DNA from: Deltaproteobacteria bacterium
GTDB lineage: Bacteria; Desulfobacterota_D; UBA1144; Nemesobacterales; CSP1-2
Reading direction: 5' to 3'
Length of the DNA: 33,454 bases
Assembly (NCBI GenBank): GCA_016187835.1
Contig: JACPIY010000028.1
Span: 1-33,454, forward strand
Made by a program: the position numbers and the translations under genes. The notes under the pieces are model-generated. The model was given only the letters and a program-made list of their open reading frames with translations. It was not told the origin of the DNA and ran no database searches. This document shows, in pieces, positions 18,040 through 25,713 of this stretch (the first letter of the stretch is position 1; every line of letters begins with the position of its first letter).

Positions 18040-18068
18040 TTGACTTAGTTTACTAAAGTTGATAAAAT
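18040..18068 (+). promoter_or_regulatory. sigma70-type promoter with spacer palindrome, start of the nitrogen cluster
   Basis: TTGACT (18040-18045), a 17-bp spacer and TAAAAT (18063-18068) form a strong promoter. Transcription would start about 30 nt before the GNAT gene. The spacer holds TTAGT-TT-ACTAA (18045-18056), a dyad extendable to ACTTAGT..ACTAA(A)GT, well placed as a repressor operator. The XRE-cupin regulator encoded in the same cluster is the obvious candidate; this link is inference. Confidence 0.6.
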
Positions 18069-18106
18069 GTCAAATATAGTTAACGGGGTACTGCATAGGG
18101 GTAGAA

Positions 18107-18556
18107 ATGTCGGAATACATCTTTAAAATTGCCGAAACTCAAAAGGAACTAGAAGAATATTTTCGTCTTCGCCATGAAGTTTTTGTTAGAGAGCAAAAAA
18201 TATTTTCTGAAACTGATATGGATGAATATGACAAGGAAGCAATACATATAGCCGCAATTGAAGCATCAACCGGAAAGATGGTAGGCGCGGTCAGATGTTA
18301 TAGAAAAGAGGAAGAAACATGGTTCGGCGGACGACTTAGCGCTGCTCCAGGTTATCGAAACGGCATTGTGGGCTCGAATCTAGTAAGGTTTGCTGTAAAA
18401 ACTATGAGATCAAGAGATTGCAAAAAATTTCTTGCATATATACAACCTCAGAATGTGAGATTCTTTGAGAGGTTGGGCTGGAAGACCGTAGGAGAGCAGA
18501 TTATTTATCAAGGTCTTCCTCATCAGTTGATGCAAGCGGACCTGGATTCGGGTTAA
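18107..18556 (+). CDS. GNAT N-acetyltransferase, MSMEG_0567/Sll0786-like (Nit1C-type)
   Basis: This 149-aa GNAT protein opens with FKIAETQKELEEYFRLRHEV and FVREQKIF, then IHIAAIEASTGKMVGAVRCY on strand beta4. The acetyl-CoA loop region is GYRNGIVGSNLVRFAVKTM, and the fold ends FFERLGWKTVGEQIIYQGLP. I match it to the acetyltransferase of the nitrogen-starvation/Nit1C cluster (Sll0786 in Synechocystis), where it precedes an AIR-synthase-like gene exactly as here. In other members it can be fused to or paired with that gene. The substrate is unknown. Family assignment is from memory of sequence pattern and order; the GNAT fold itself is secure. Confidence 0.82.
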   Translation: MSEYIFKIAETQKELEEYFRLRHEVFVREQKIFSETDMDEYDKEAIHIAAIEASTGKMVGAVRCYRKEEETWFGGRLSAAPGYRNGIVGSNLVRFAVKTMRSRDCKKFLAYIQPQNVRFFERLGWKTVGEQIIYQGLPHQLMQADLDSG

Positions 18557-18681
18557 AGCAATGCCACCAAGACACTAAGCCTGTGCTGAGCGAAGTCGAA
18601 GTGACACAAAGTTTTTTGTTTAAAAATTTTTCTTCGTGACTTGGTTCCTCAGTGACTAAATAGTTATCAAGGGCGGGATAA

Positions 18682-19635
18682 ATGCAAGAGCTAATTTCAG
18701 ATTTACGTTCTTCTCCCGGATTAAGCCAGAAAGGTAAGCTGAAAAGTCTATGGCCTCTACTGCCGCAGGTCTGTAAAGTTGACGGTAAGGATGTGATTCT
18801 AGGCGATGATGCGGCTGCCATTAAAACTCAAGATGGTTACCTGCTTCTTGCAGCCGAAGGTATTTATCCTCCGCTTTTAAAATCAAATCCCTACCTTGCA
18901 GGACGTACCTCAGTTCTCACAAACGTGAATGATATCTATGCTATGGGTGGAAGACCTCTGGCAGTTCTAGATGTGCTTTTTGGATCCGATGTTGAAGAAG
19001 TTAAGGAAGTGCTTCGAGGAATTAGGGATAACGCATCCCGCTATAGGGTTCCGGTAGTCGGTGGGCACTTAACCGAGGAAATGGGTTTTTCTTCTCTTTC
19101 CGTGTTTATAGTTGGTAGAGCAAAGAGTTTACTCTCCGGTTTTGACGCTCAGATAGATGATGATCTGGTTTTTATTTCCAACTTTAAGGGGAAATTTTAT
19201 TCGGGTTTTAATTTCTGGGATTCCTCTAGCAATTTGGACGGTGAACAGACGCTAGAACATCTCGAACTCCTCCCCCAAATAGCCGAGGATGGATTAGCGG
19301 ATGCGGGGAAGGACGTAAGTATGGCCGGACTTATTGGATCTACGCTCATGCTTCTTGAGTGTTCTGGAAAAGGAGCAGAGATTTATATTGACAAAATCCC
19401 TGCCCCTTTTGAGGTGCCTTTAAAAGATTGGTTGCTTACGTTTCCGAGTTTTGGATTTATTTTATCCCTTCGTCCACACAAAACTCCAAAGGTTGAAGAG
19501 AGATTCAGAAAATTAGGCTTACTATGTGAACTTATTGGAAAAGTGACCTTAGGTCATCAGGTCTTTTTAGTTAGCGCTACAGGGGAAAGAAACATTCTAT
19601 GGGATTTTATCGCGGAGCCTTTGATTGGATTTTAA
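18682..19635 (+). CDS. AIR synthase-like (PurM superfamily) protein, Sll0787 type (Nit1C-type)
   Basis: This 317-aa protein belongs to the PurM/SelD/HypE/ThiL ATP-dependent superfamily. ILGDDAAAIKTQDGYLLLAA (about 33-52) is the G-D-D-A nucleotide/metal motif. TSVLTNVNDIYAMGGRPLAV (about 75-95) is the N-D-I-x-A-M-G-G signature, and VVGGHLTEE follows. The C-terminal domain contains DAGKDVSMAGLIGSTLMLLE. It is not PurM itself: it is diverged, short, and found in the nitrogen-starvation cluster next to the GNAT. The superfamily phosphorylates or dehydrates amide-like oxygens with ATP, so a role making or activating an unusual nitrogenous compound is plausible. RBS GGGCGGGA precedes ATG. Confidence 0.82.
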   Translation: MQELISDLRSSPGLSQKGKLKSLWPLLPQVCKVDGKDVILGDDAAAIKTQDGYLLLAAEGIYPPLLKSNPYLAGRTSVLTNVNDIYAMGGRPLAVLDVLFGSDVEEVKEVLRGIRDNASRYRVPVVGGHLTEEMGFSSLSVFIVGRAKSLLSGFDAQIDDDLVFISNFKGKFYSGFNFWDSSSNLDGEQTLEHLELLPQIAEDGLADAGKDVSMAGLIGSTLMLLECSGKGAEIYIDKIPAPFEVPLKDWLLTFPSFGFILSLRPHKTPKVEERFRKLGLLCELIGKVTLGHQVFLVSATGERNILWDFIAEPLIGF

Positions 19636-19736
19636 AAGCAACCGCGAGTTGATACGAGTGAGCATGAATGAAAGAAAAACAAAGTTGGTCATTAGTTGTT
19701 AGCTATACGTCCTTAGACAAAGCAAGGACCGCAAGG

Positions 19737-19845
19737 GTAAGAGCGGCTTCCAGCCGCGAATGCTGTCGTGCCAAGGATGGCGCTCCTACAGTCAGTTTTA
19801 TCAAGTTTGTTTTTATTATTCGCGTAAATTCGTGCTTATTCGTGG
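19737..19845. repeat. GCGGCTTCCAGCCGC palindromic repeat plus ATTCGTG triplet repeat
   Basis: 19737-19789 (GAGCGGCTTCCAGCCGCGAA, then TGTCG...GGATGGCGCTCCTAC) recurs at 29486-29536. 19818-19845 is an ATTCGCGTAAATTCGTGC-type unit recurring at 26391-26417 and 29556-29583. A 61-codon frame across this region is an artefact of the repeats. Confidence 0.65.
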
Positions 19846-19881
19846 TTATGTAATTACATGAATTCAAAATCAGGTGTGTAA

Positions 19882-20463
19882 ATGGCAGAAGAAAAAAATC
19901 ATGTAGATAGAATTATCTTAAAGCTGGGAGAGAAAATAAAGACCCTTCGCACAGAAAAGGGCTGGTCTCTTCAGGATTTGGCTCAAAAATCAGGCATTTC
20001 TGCTGCCGGGATTCATAAGATTGAGTCAAACGGAATAATTCCTACTATAACCACCATGATGAAAATTGCAGATGCCTTGGGAAAAAAGGTCAGCTACTTC
20101 ATCGAGGAAGGGGAGAAAGACGCCATTTTTGTCCCTGCTAGAGACCGCAAAGCGATTTTCACTTTTAAAAAGGGACTCGATCTTCAAGGCATTTCTGCAA
20201 AGAAATACGGTGATTTTATTATGACCGCGGCTTATTCAGTGGTTGAGGTTGGGGCATCAAGCGGTAGAAAACCGATGAGCCATACTGGGGAAGAATTGGT
20301 ATATTGCATTCAGGGAAAAATGGAATTTCGAGTGAAGGACAAAACCTACATTCTAAATCCCGGCGATAGCCTTCATTTTAGGACTCATCTGGAGCATAGC
20401 TGGAAAAACGTAGGTGAGGTTCAAGCAAAGTTGATATGGGTACTTGCCGTACCACCGTCGTGA
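19882..20463 (+). CDS. XRE-family transcriptional regulator with C-terminal cupin
   Basis: This 193-aa protein has an N-terminal helix-turn-helix (about 12-66: EKIKTLRTEKGWSLQDLAQK, SGISAAGIHKIESNG) of the XRE/lambda-repressor type. It has a C-terminal cupin_2 barrel (about 125-190: MSHTGEELVYCIQGKMEFRV, YILNPGDSLHFRTHLEHSW). Regulators of this architecture (PuuR-like) sense small metabolites in catabolic operons. The H-T-G-E-E and H-x-H pattern suggests a metal or ligand site. It sits between the AIR-synthase-like and DUF1116 genes on the same strand, so it probably senses a pathway compound and controls the cluster, perhaps at 18045-18056. Confidence 0.9.
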   Translation: MAEEKNHVDRIILKLGEKIKTLRTEKGWSLQDLAQKSGISAAGIHKIESNGIIPTITTMMKIADALGKKVSYFIEEGEKDAIFVPARDRKAIFTFKKGLDLQGISAKKYGDFIMTAAYSVVEVGASSGRKPMSHTGEELVYCIQGKMEFRVKDKTYILNPGDSLHFRTHLEHSWKNVGEVQAKLIWVLAVPPS

Positions 20464-20591
20464 GATGGTAAACGAGAATGATGTAGGTGTGCCATTAAGG
20501 TGCCACAGTTCAGAGTGGGTTACTTGTAGGGCATAGAGGATAAATACACGGGAGCCGAAATAAAGATGGAGGAAAAAGCGGGGATAAGCGA

Positions 20592-21857
20592 ATGAAGTAT
20601 TTGGGTGAACGAATTAGAGAGGCCAATGAAATTGCATTAGAAAGAATGCTTTCTGTTGAACCGGTTCTTGTTGACGTTGACACCGCGCTCAATGTTATTC
20701 CTGATATGACTCCAAACACCATCCTTCATGCCGGACCCCCGATAGAATGGAAAAGGATGTGCGACCCGATGAAAAGGGCTGTAAGAGGAGCTTTGATATT
20801 TGAGGGCTTAGCCGGTAGTGAAGATGAGGCTGAGAAACTGTTGAGAACAAATAAGTTAAAACTTTCTCCGAACCATCACCATAACGCCGTAGGTCCAATG
20901 ACCGGGATCATCTCCCCTTCCATGCCTGTAATAGTTACAAGCGATTTGAAGTTTGGAAGAACGGCTTTCTCTACCCTCAACGAAGGCGGAGGCAAGGTTC
21001 TCTGGTTCGGGACGTTTGGAAGGGAAACTCTGGACCGCCTTTCATGGATGCGAGATGTTTTTGCTCCTGTAGTAAAAAAGGTAATTGCAAAAACCGGAGG
21101 CATTTCAGTCTGGAATATTCTGGCTCAAGGGATTCAGATGGGAGATGAGTGTCATAATCGTCATGCGGCTTCGACGAATCTATTCTTAAAAAGTATTATC
21201 GAGCCTCTTTTTTCAATAGATTTATCGCGTGATGTTGCTCTTCAGGTCTATCGTTTTATTGCGGGAAACAGCCACTTCTTTCTCAATATCACCATGACTG
21301 CGTGCAAACTGGCATTGGATGCGGCTCGCGATATACAAGATTCCACAACACTGACGGCAATGTCTAGAAATGGAACGGATTTTGGTATCCGTGTAAGCGG
21401 GCTTGGGGATAGTTGGTTTATAGCCCCCTCTCCTTATCTTCTCGATGCTCTTTATAATCCCGGATACAGTCCCGATGACGGCGCGCCTGACATTGGGGAT
21501 AGTTCTATTATAGAGACTATGGGACTCGGCGGATTTGCCATTGCAGCTGCCCCTGCTATGGCATCCTTTGCAGGCGGGAGTTTTCAGGAAGCCGTGAGTA
21601 TAACCAAACAGATGGGTTTGATAACTCTTGCTAAAAATTCTAAGTTTGCCATACCTGTTTTGGATTTTGCAGGAACTCCAACTGGAATTGATGTTCGTAA
21701 AGTAGTTGAAACCGGTATTCTCCCAAGCATAAATAGCGCGGTAGTTCATAAAAGTTCAGGAACAGGACAGATTGGAGCCGGAATTGTAAAAGCTCCTTAT
21801 GAGTGTTTTACAAAGGCACTTATGGCTTTTGGAGAAAGATATAATTTGGCGGCATAG
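20592..21857 (+). CDS. DUF1116 protein (YlbE/AllG), oxamate carbamoyltransferase-type subunit
   Basis: This 421-aa protein matches the DUF1116 family, of which E. coli YlbE/AllG is a member. Conserved blocks include VEPVLVDVDTALNVIPDMTP, ILHAGPPIEWKRMCDPMKRA, LKLSPNHHHNAVGPMTGIIS, GDECHNRHAASTNLFLKSI and RNGTDFGIRVSGLGDSWF. In E. coli, FdrA, YlbE and YlbF together form the oxamate carbamoyltransferase that phosphorolyses a carbamoyl compound (oxalurate) to oxamate and carbamoyl phosphate. All three partners and carbamate kinase are in this window. Whether the substrate here is oxalurate is unknown, as no allantoin or ureidoglycolate genes are seen. ATG 20592 agrees with the family N-terminus. 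Confidence 0.88.
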   Translation: MKYLGERIREANEIALERMLSVEPVLVDVDTALNVIPDMTPNTILHAGPPIEWKRMCDPMKRAVRGALIFEGLAGSEDEAEKLLRTNKLKLSPNHHHNAVGPMTGIISPSMPVIVTSDLKFGRTAFSTLNEGGGKVLWFGTFGRETLDRLSWMRDVFAPVVKKVIAKTGGISVWNILAQGIQMGDECHNRHAASTNLFLKSIIEPLFSIDLSRDVALQVYRFIAGNSHFFLNITMTACKLALDAARDIQDSTTLTAMSRNGTDFGIRVSGLGDSWFIAPSPYLLDALYNPGYSPDDGAPDIGDSSIIETMGLGGFAIAAAPAMASFAGGSFQEAVSITKQMGLITLAKNSKFAIPVLDFAGTPTGIDVRKVVETGILPSINSAVVHKSSGTGQIGAGIVKAPYECFTKALMAFGERYNLAA

Positions 21858-21867
21858 GTTAGATAAT

Positions 21868-21937
21868 GTAGGGGCAGACCCCCGTGTCTGCCCTAATAAC
21901 TGCTTCAATAAAGGGCAACCACGGAGGTTGCCCCTAC
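21868..21937. repeat. composite palindrome of the GTAGGGGCA family between DUF1116 and fdrA
   Basis: GTAGGGGCAGAC (21868-21879) with GTCTGCCCTA (21885-21894), and AGGGCAACC (21912-21920) with GGTTGCCCCT (21926-21935), form two hairpins. The outermost GTAGGGGCA and TGCCCCTAC are also complementary, so the whole 70 bp can fold as one structure. The layout is like the interior of the MITE at 12782-12939. As it lies inside the putative operon, it may modulate expression or message stability. Confidence 0.7.
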
Positions 21938-21957
21938 TAAATTAAAAGAGGGAAAAA

Positions 21958-23523
21958 TTGGCGGTAGTCAGCACGGTTAAGAAAAACTATTATCAGGATT
22001 CGATGAAGCTTATGCAGATAAGCCAAAAGCTTGGTGCGCTTCCCAGTGTTAAAAAAGCCTCCGCGATCATGGCAACAGAGGCAAATTTAAAGATGCTCAA
22101 AGAAACCGGTTTAATCAAGGAAACACCGGACTCTGTGAACGCGAACGATATGGTTGTGGCCATCGAGGCCGAATCCGAAAAGGCCGCAAAAGAGGCAATA
22201 GAGAGGTTGGATTCTCTTCTTGCTCCTCCACAGGTTGGCGGTACTGCACAAACAGAATATAAAAACTTTGATTCTGCTTATAGTGCCCTGCCTCAGGCGA
22301 ACCTTGCAATAGTCTCTCTCCCTGGTCAATACGCAAAACTGGAAGTTGTAAAGGCGATTGAAAGAGGGGTTCATACTTTCCTTTTCAGCGATAACCTGAC
22401 AGTTGAAGAAGAAATAGAGCTCAAAGAAAGGGCGAAAGACCGAGGGCTTCTTGTTATGGGGCCCGGATGCGGCACTGCAATAATAAACGGAATAGGACTT
22501 GGGTTTGCAAATGTGGTAAGACGCGGCCCGATTGGAGTAGTTGCTGCGGCGGGGACAGGAATGCAGGAGGTTACAAGTCTCATCCACAATTCAGGCTCAG
22601 GGATTTCTCATGCGATTGGATTAGGCGGAAGGGATTTGTCAGAAAACGTAGGTGGCATTATGGCGATGGAAGCAATAAAAATGCTCCAGCGTGACGAAAG
22701 TACGGAGGTTCTTCTTGTCGTTTCCAAGCCGCCATCCGAAAAAATAGCAAAAAGGGTCGTTGATATAGTTCGTGAAGGTGAAAAACCTGCTGTCGTTTGC
22801 TTTCTCGGGAAGAAGTTTGGTAAGGAATTAGATTCAAAAATTCGCTTTTCATCTACGTTAGAAGAAGCTGCTTTAGAAGCCTTGAAATTTGTCAACGGTA
22901 ACGGAAAGCGACCTGCGCTAGTTTTAGATAAAAGCGGGAAAAAGGGGGCTGAGAAGCTAATTAAATCCATGGATCCTAAACAGCGCTATCTTCGTGGACT
23001 ATTTTCAGGCGGAACTCTCTGCTATGAGGCTCAGCAAATTCTCTCTCCGATTCTGGGGAAGGTTTACTCAAACGCACCTCTTGATAAAGAATACAAGTTG
23101 AAGGACTCGAATCGTAGTAAACACCACACCTGCATTGATTTGGGCGAGGAGGAATTTACCGTGGGGCGTCCTCATCCGATGATAGATGCGACATTGAGAA
23201 ATGAGAGGTTGATAAAAGAGGCGTCCAACCCTAGTACGGCCGTGATTCTTTTTGATGTTGTTCTGGGATACGTAGCGAGTCCTGACCCGGCCGGTGACCT
23301 TATCCCTGCAATAAAAGAAGCAAAAAAGATAGTAAAAAAGAGAGGTCATTCTATTGGTTTTGTTGCTCACGTCTGTGGCACGGAAGAGGATCCCCAAAAT
23401 TTGAAGTTACAGGAGCAAAGACTGAGGGAAGCCGGAGTATTGGTTCTTCCTACAAACGCTCTTGCTTCCAGGATTGCAGGGTGGATTACAAAAAGAGGTC
23501 GGGTATCAGGTCTTAGGTTTTAG
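21958..23523 (+). CDS. fdrA: FdrA/AllF, CoA-ligase-fold subunit of oxamate carbamoyltransferase type
   Basis: This 521-aa FdrA-family protein is related to succinyl-CoA synthetase alpha chains. An N-terminal small domain (KNYYQDSMKLMQISQKLGAL) is followed by a CoA-binding Rossmann domain (ERGVHTFLFSDNLTVEEEIE, LVMGPGCGTAIINGIGLGFA, VGVVAAAGTGMQ-like block near 195-205). A ligase_CoA domain follows, with GGRDLSENVGGIMAMEAIKM, then LFSGGTLCYEAQQIL and GRPHPMIDATLRNERL in the C-terminal half. In E. coli it is AllF of the oxamate carbamoyltransferase complex. The start is TTG at 21958 behind AGAGGG; residues from there match the family, and no ATG is suitably placed. Confidence 0.9.
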   Translation: MAVVSTVKKNYYQDSMKLMQISQKLGALPSVKKASAIMATEANLKMLKETGLIKETPDSVNANDMVVAIEAESEKAAKEAIERLDSLLAPPQVGGTAQTEYKNFDSAYSALPQANLAIVSLPGQYAKLEVVKAIERGVHTFLFSDNLTVEEEIELKERAKDRGLLVMGPGCGTAIINGIGLGFANVVRRGPIGVVAAAGTGMQEVTSLIHNSGSGISHAIGLGGRDLSENVGGIMAMEAIKMLQRDESTEVLLVVSKPPSEKIAKRVVDIVREGEKPAVVCFLGKKFGKELDSKIRFSSTLEEAALEALKFVNGNGKRPALVLDKSGKKGAEKLIKSMDPKQRYLRGLFSGGTLCYEAQQILSPILGKVYSNAPLDKEYKLKDSNRSKHHTCIDLGEEEFTVGRPHPMIDATLRNERLIKEASNPSTAVILFDVVLGYVASPDPAGDLIPAIKEAKKIVKKRGHSIGFVAHVCGTEEDPQNLKLQEQRLREAGVLVLPTNALASRIAGWITKRGRVSGLRF

Positions 23524-23594
23524 GTGTTGGTTTTTTTCTGAGACCTAATGTCTAACACCTATCATTTAGTTTTGGTAATAGTGGGAGAAAGCGG

Positions 23595-24533
23595 ATGAAG
23601 GTGGCTGTAGTAGCATTTGGTGGAAATGCTCTTATGGATTTTAGCGGCAAAAGCAGCTATACCGATCAGTTGATGAAAGCGGAAAAGATGTGTGGAGAAA
23701 TCTCCAGTCTTTTTGATATGGACTATCACGTTGCAATCACCCACGGCAACGGTCCTCAGGTTGGAAATCTTCTCATGCAGCAGGAATCCTTGGCTGATAC
23801 TATTCCGCCAATGCCTCTTGATGTATGTGATGCCATGACCCAGGGACAAATAGGTTATATGTTAGAGCAGACATTAAGAAATATGTTTACTAAAAATGGA
23901 ATAAAAAAACCTGTTGTTTCTCTTGTGACTCAAGTAGTGGTTTCTGAAAATGACCCTGCTTTTAAAAACCCTACGAAGTTTGTGGGTCCATTTTTTAAAA
24001 AAGACGAAATCGAAGAGCTTCATAGGGAAAGAGGTTGGGAGATAAGAGAGGATTCAGGAAGGGGGTGGAGACGTGTTGTGCCCTCTCCCAAGCCTGTTGA
24101 CATAGTTGAAAAAGAAGAGATTGGAGAGATGATAAGGAAGAATTTTGTCGTAATATCATGCGGAGGCGGCGGAATCCCAGTGCTTCGAGATAAGAAGGGA
24201 AGGCTTAAAGGAGTTGCTGCTGTGATTGACAAAGATTTTGCGGCCGAAAGGCTTGCAAGCCTTATCGGTGCGGAGGTGCTTCTTTTAATCACATCGGTAA
24301 ATCAGGTGTCTATTTTCTACGGAACTCCAAAGCAAAAAAATCTAAATAAGATGACACTTGATGAAGCCAAGCGGTACTGGGATGAAGGACATTTCCCACC
24401 CGGAAGCATGGGGCCCAAGATTAAAGCCGCAATTAAATTTCTCGAATCGGGCGGAAAGAAAACAATCATAACATCTCTTGAGTGGATTGACGCAGCAATA
24501 AAGGGAGAAGGAGGAACGGCAATAACTCTATGA
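23595..24533 (+). CDS. arcC: carbamate kinase (AllK/ArcC)
   Basis: This 312-aa, full-length carbamate kinase of the amino-acid-kinase fold interconverts carbamoyl phosphate + ADP with ATP, CO2 and ammonia. Motifs: VAVVAFGGNALMDF (N-terminal G-G-N-A-L), VAITHGNGPQVGNLLMQQE, CDAMTQGQIGYMLEQTL, VVISCGGGGIPVLRDKKG, VIDKDFAAERLASLIGAEVL and FPPGSMGPKIKAAIKFLESG. It closes the first gene block, directly after fdrA. In E. coli the equivalent kinase (YbcF/AllK) follows fdrA-ylbE-ylbF and harvests ATP from the carbamoyl phosphate. No arginine deiminase genes are nearby, so that alternative context is not supported. Confidence 0.96.
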   Translation: MKVAVVAFGGNALMDFSGKSSYTDQLMKAEKMCGEISSLFDMDYHVAITHGNGPQVGNLLMQQESLADTIPPMPLDVCDAMTQGQIGYMLEQTLRNMFTKNGIKKPVVSLVTQVVVSENDPAFKNPTKFVGPFFKKDEIEELHRERGWEIREDSGRGWRRVVPSPKPVDIVEKEEIGEMIRKNFVVISCGGGGIPVLRDKKGRLKGVAAVIDKDFAAERLASLIGAEVLLLITSVNQVSIFYGTPKQKNLNKMTLDEAKRYWDEGHFPPGSMGPKIKAAIKFLESGGKKTIITSLEWIDAAIKGEGGTAITL

Positions 24534-24588
24534 TGCCAAGGTTTTTAAAGACGGAGGTAATAAGAAAAGCTCTATTTTTAATACCCGG

Positions 24589-24605
24589 TGCTTAAACATT
24601 AAGCA
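24589..24605. promoter_or_regulatory. dyad upstream of the sigma54 promoter, possible activator site
   Basis: TGCTTA and TAAGCA flank AACAT (TGCTTAAACATTAAGCA), centred about 70 bp upstream of the -24 element. An upstream activator site is expected at such a distance, but the dyad does not match the NtrC consensus and this is weak. Confidence 0.25.
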
Positions 24606-24665
24606 TATGTTGACTATAAACATTCTACAAGACGGCTTTTAATATGATCGAGGTTTCTTTAAGAA

Positions 24666-24681
24666 TGGCACATTACTTGCA
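24666..24681 (+). promoter_or_regulatory. sigma54 (RpoN) promoter of the second gene block
   Basis: TGGCACATTACTTGCA matches the -24/-12 consensus TGGCACG-N4-TTGCA/T at every conserved position except the seventh (A for G), with the exact GG-GC spacing. It lies 150 bp upstream of the amidohydrolase start in the only gene-free gap inside the cluster. Sigma54 control of nitrogen genes by NtrC-type activators is well established. The activator here is unknown. Confidence 0.7.
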
Positions 24682-24830
24682 AAATTTTTTAATGGATAAG
24701 ATGAACGATATGAAAATAGAAAAACGATAATTTTGTGATTGCTCTTTATTTGTTTTTATATTAAGATGGAAGTTATGGAGCGTTGAAAGTAAAAAATCAA
24801 AAAATAAAAAGGAAAAAGGAGGTGAGATGA

Positions 24831-25688
24831 ATGAAGGTTAATAGAAAGGTATTTGATGCCCACACTCATATAGGTGAGTTGGCGGCGTACAAGTTTTATG
24901 ACCTTAAGGAACCGGTAAAACCGACCGTGATTGAGTATCCATCTTCGAAGGAATATACAAAGCTTCATATGGATGAATATGGTATAGACCGAGCAATGGT
25001 TATCTCAAATTACGGTGTGCCCGATTCAGGACAGCCGTTTACTCTTAATCCGATTGTTCTTGACAGCGTCCACAAAGCCGACCGCCTTGTCGGTGCTATA
25101 TGGGTGTCGGGTATGGCTAAAGACAAGGAGCGAACCGAGGAGGCTCTGAAGCACGCAAAAGAAAAAGGCATTGTGGCATTAAAAGCCACCTGTCTCCTTG
25201 GCGGAACTTACAAGCCCGCCGATTGGGACGATGCGGCAAGGGGAATATGGAACGGAATTATGAATGCGGCTGAGGAGAATAACCTTGTCCTCCACATTCA
25301 CACAAGCCCCGGAGGCGGCTCTGACGTGGGAAATGCCTTCGAGCTTGTAAAAGAATACGGAAAGCGAGTTAAAATCCATATAGTCCACATGGGAGGCGGC
25401 GTGAGCGGCCACATAAGGCTCGTTCCAAAATTCATAGAGCTTGTACAAGAAGGGTACCAGGTTTATACCGATACCACCTGGGCGATAGGGTTTGGCTCAA
25501 GGTGGTTGCTCTATGAGGTTGAACGCACCGGCGTCGGTACTGATAACGTGCTCTTTGCTTCTGATACGCCCTGGGGGGATTTCCCTTCAGAATACTGGAA
25601 GATCGAAGGAGCAAAGATTTCGGAAGAGTTGAAAAACAAGATTTTCTGGGGAAATGCCCAGAAGCTTTATTCCAGTAAAAAAATATAA
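24831..25688 (+). CDS. TIM-barrel metal-dependent amidohydrolase (Amidohydro_2 family)
   Basis: This 285-aa protein has the metal ligands of the family: H11-x-H13 in VFDAHTHIGE, H155/H157 in LVLHIHTSPGG, H183/H186 in VKIHIVHMGGG and D245 in VLFASDTPWGD. Amidohydrolase_2 enzymes are hydrolases or decarboxylases, such as the ACMS decarboxylase or hydrolases of lactones and amides. The substrate cannot be read from sequence. It is the first gene behind the sigma54 promoter, with GGAGG 8 nt before ATG. It occupies the block where Nit1C clusters carry a nitrilase, which makes hydrolysis of a ring, amide or carbamoyl bond in the same pathway an attractive hypothesis. Confidence 0.85.
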   Translation: MKVNRKVFDAHTHIGELAAYKFYDLKEPVKPTVIEYPSSKEYTKLHMDEYGIDRAMVISNYGVPDSGQPFTLNPIVLDSVHKADRLVGAIWVSGMAKDKERTEEALKHAKEKGIVALKATCLLGGTYKPADWDDAARGIWNGIMNAAEENNLVLHIHTSPGGGSDVGNAFELVKEYGKRVKIHIVHMGGGVSGHIRLVPKFIELVQEGYQVYTDTTWAIGFGSRWLLYEVERTGVGTDNVLFASDTPWGDFPSEYWKIEGAKISEELKNKIFWGNAQKLYSSKKI

Positions 25689-25713
25689 ATATAATATAAG
25701 GAGGTAATCCAAA

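Larger units (their letters stand above)
17299..18106. other. 808-bp non-coding region made largely of dispersed repeats
   Basis: 17357-17432 holds GATTGCTTCGTCGC...CTCGCAATGAC and an inverted copy GTCATTGCGAG...GAAGCAATC. 17680-17720 matches the reverse complement of 10856-10900, and its GTTTATCGAAGGATG arm reappears inverted as CATCCTTCGACAGGC near 17748. Then comes the palindrome at 17922-17952. The last 70 bp hold the promoter of the downstream cluster. A 70-codon minus-strand frame at 17655-17867 is built from these repeats and I do not accept it. Confidence 0.6.

Noticed and set aside
19668-19853. 61-codon + strand frame before the XRE-cupin gene
   Set aside because: Lies across repeat elements that recur at 29441-29583; translation reflects the repeats.
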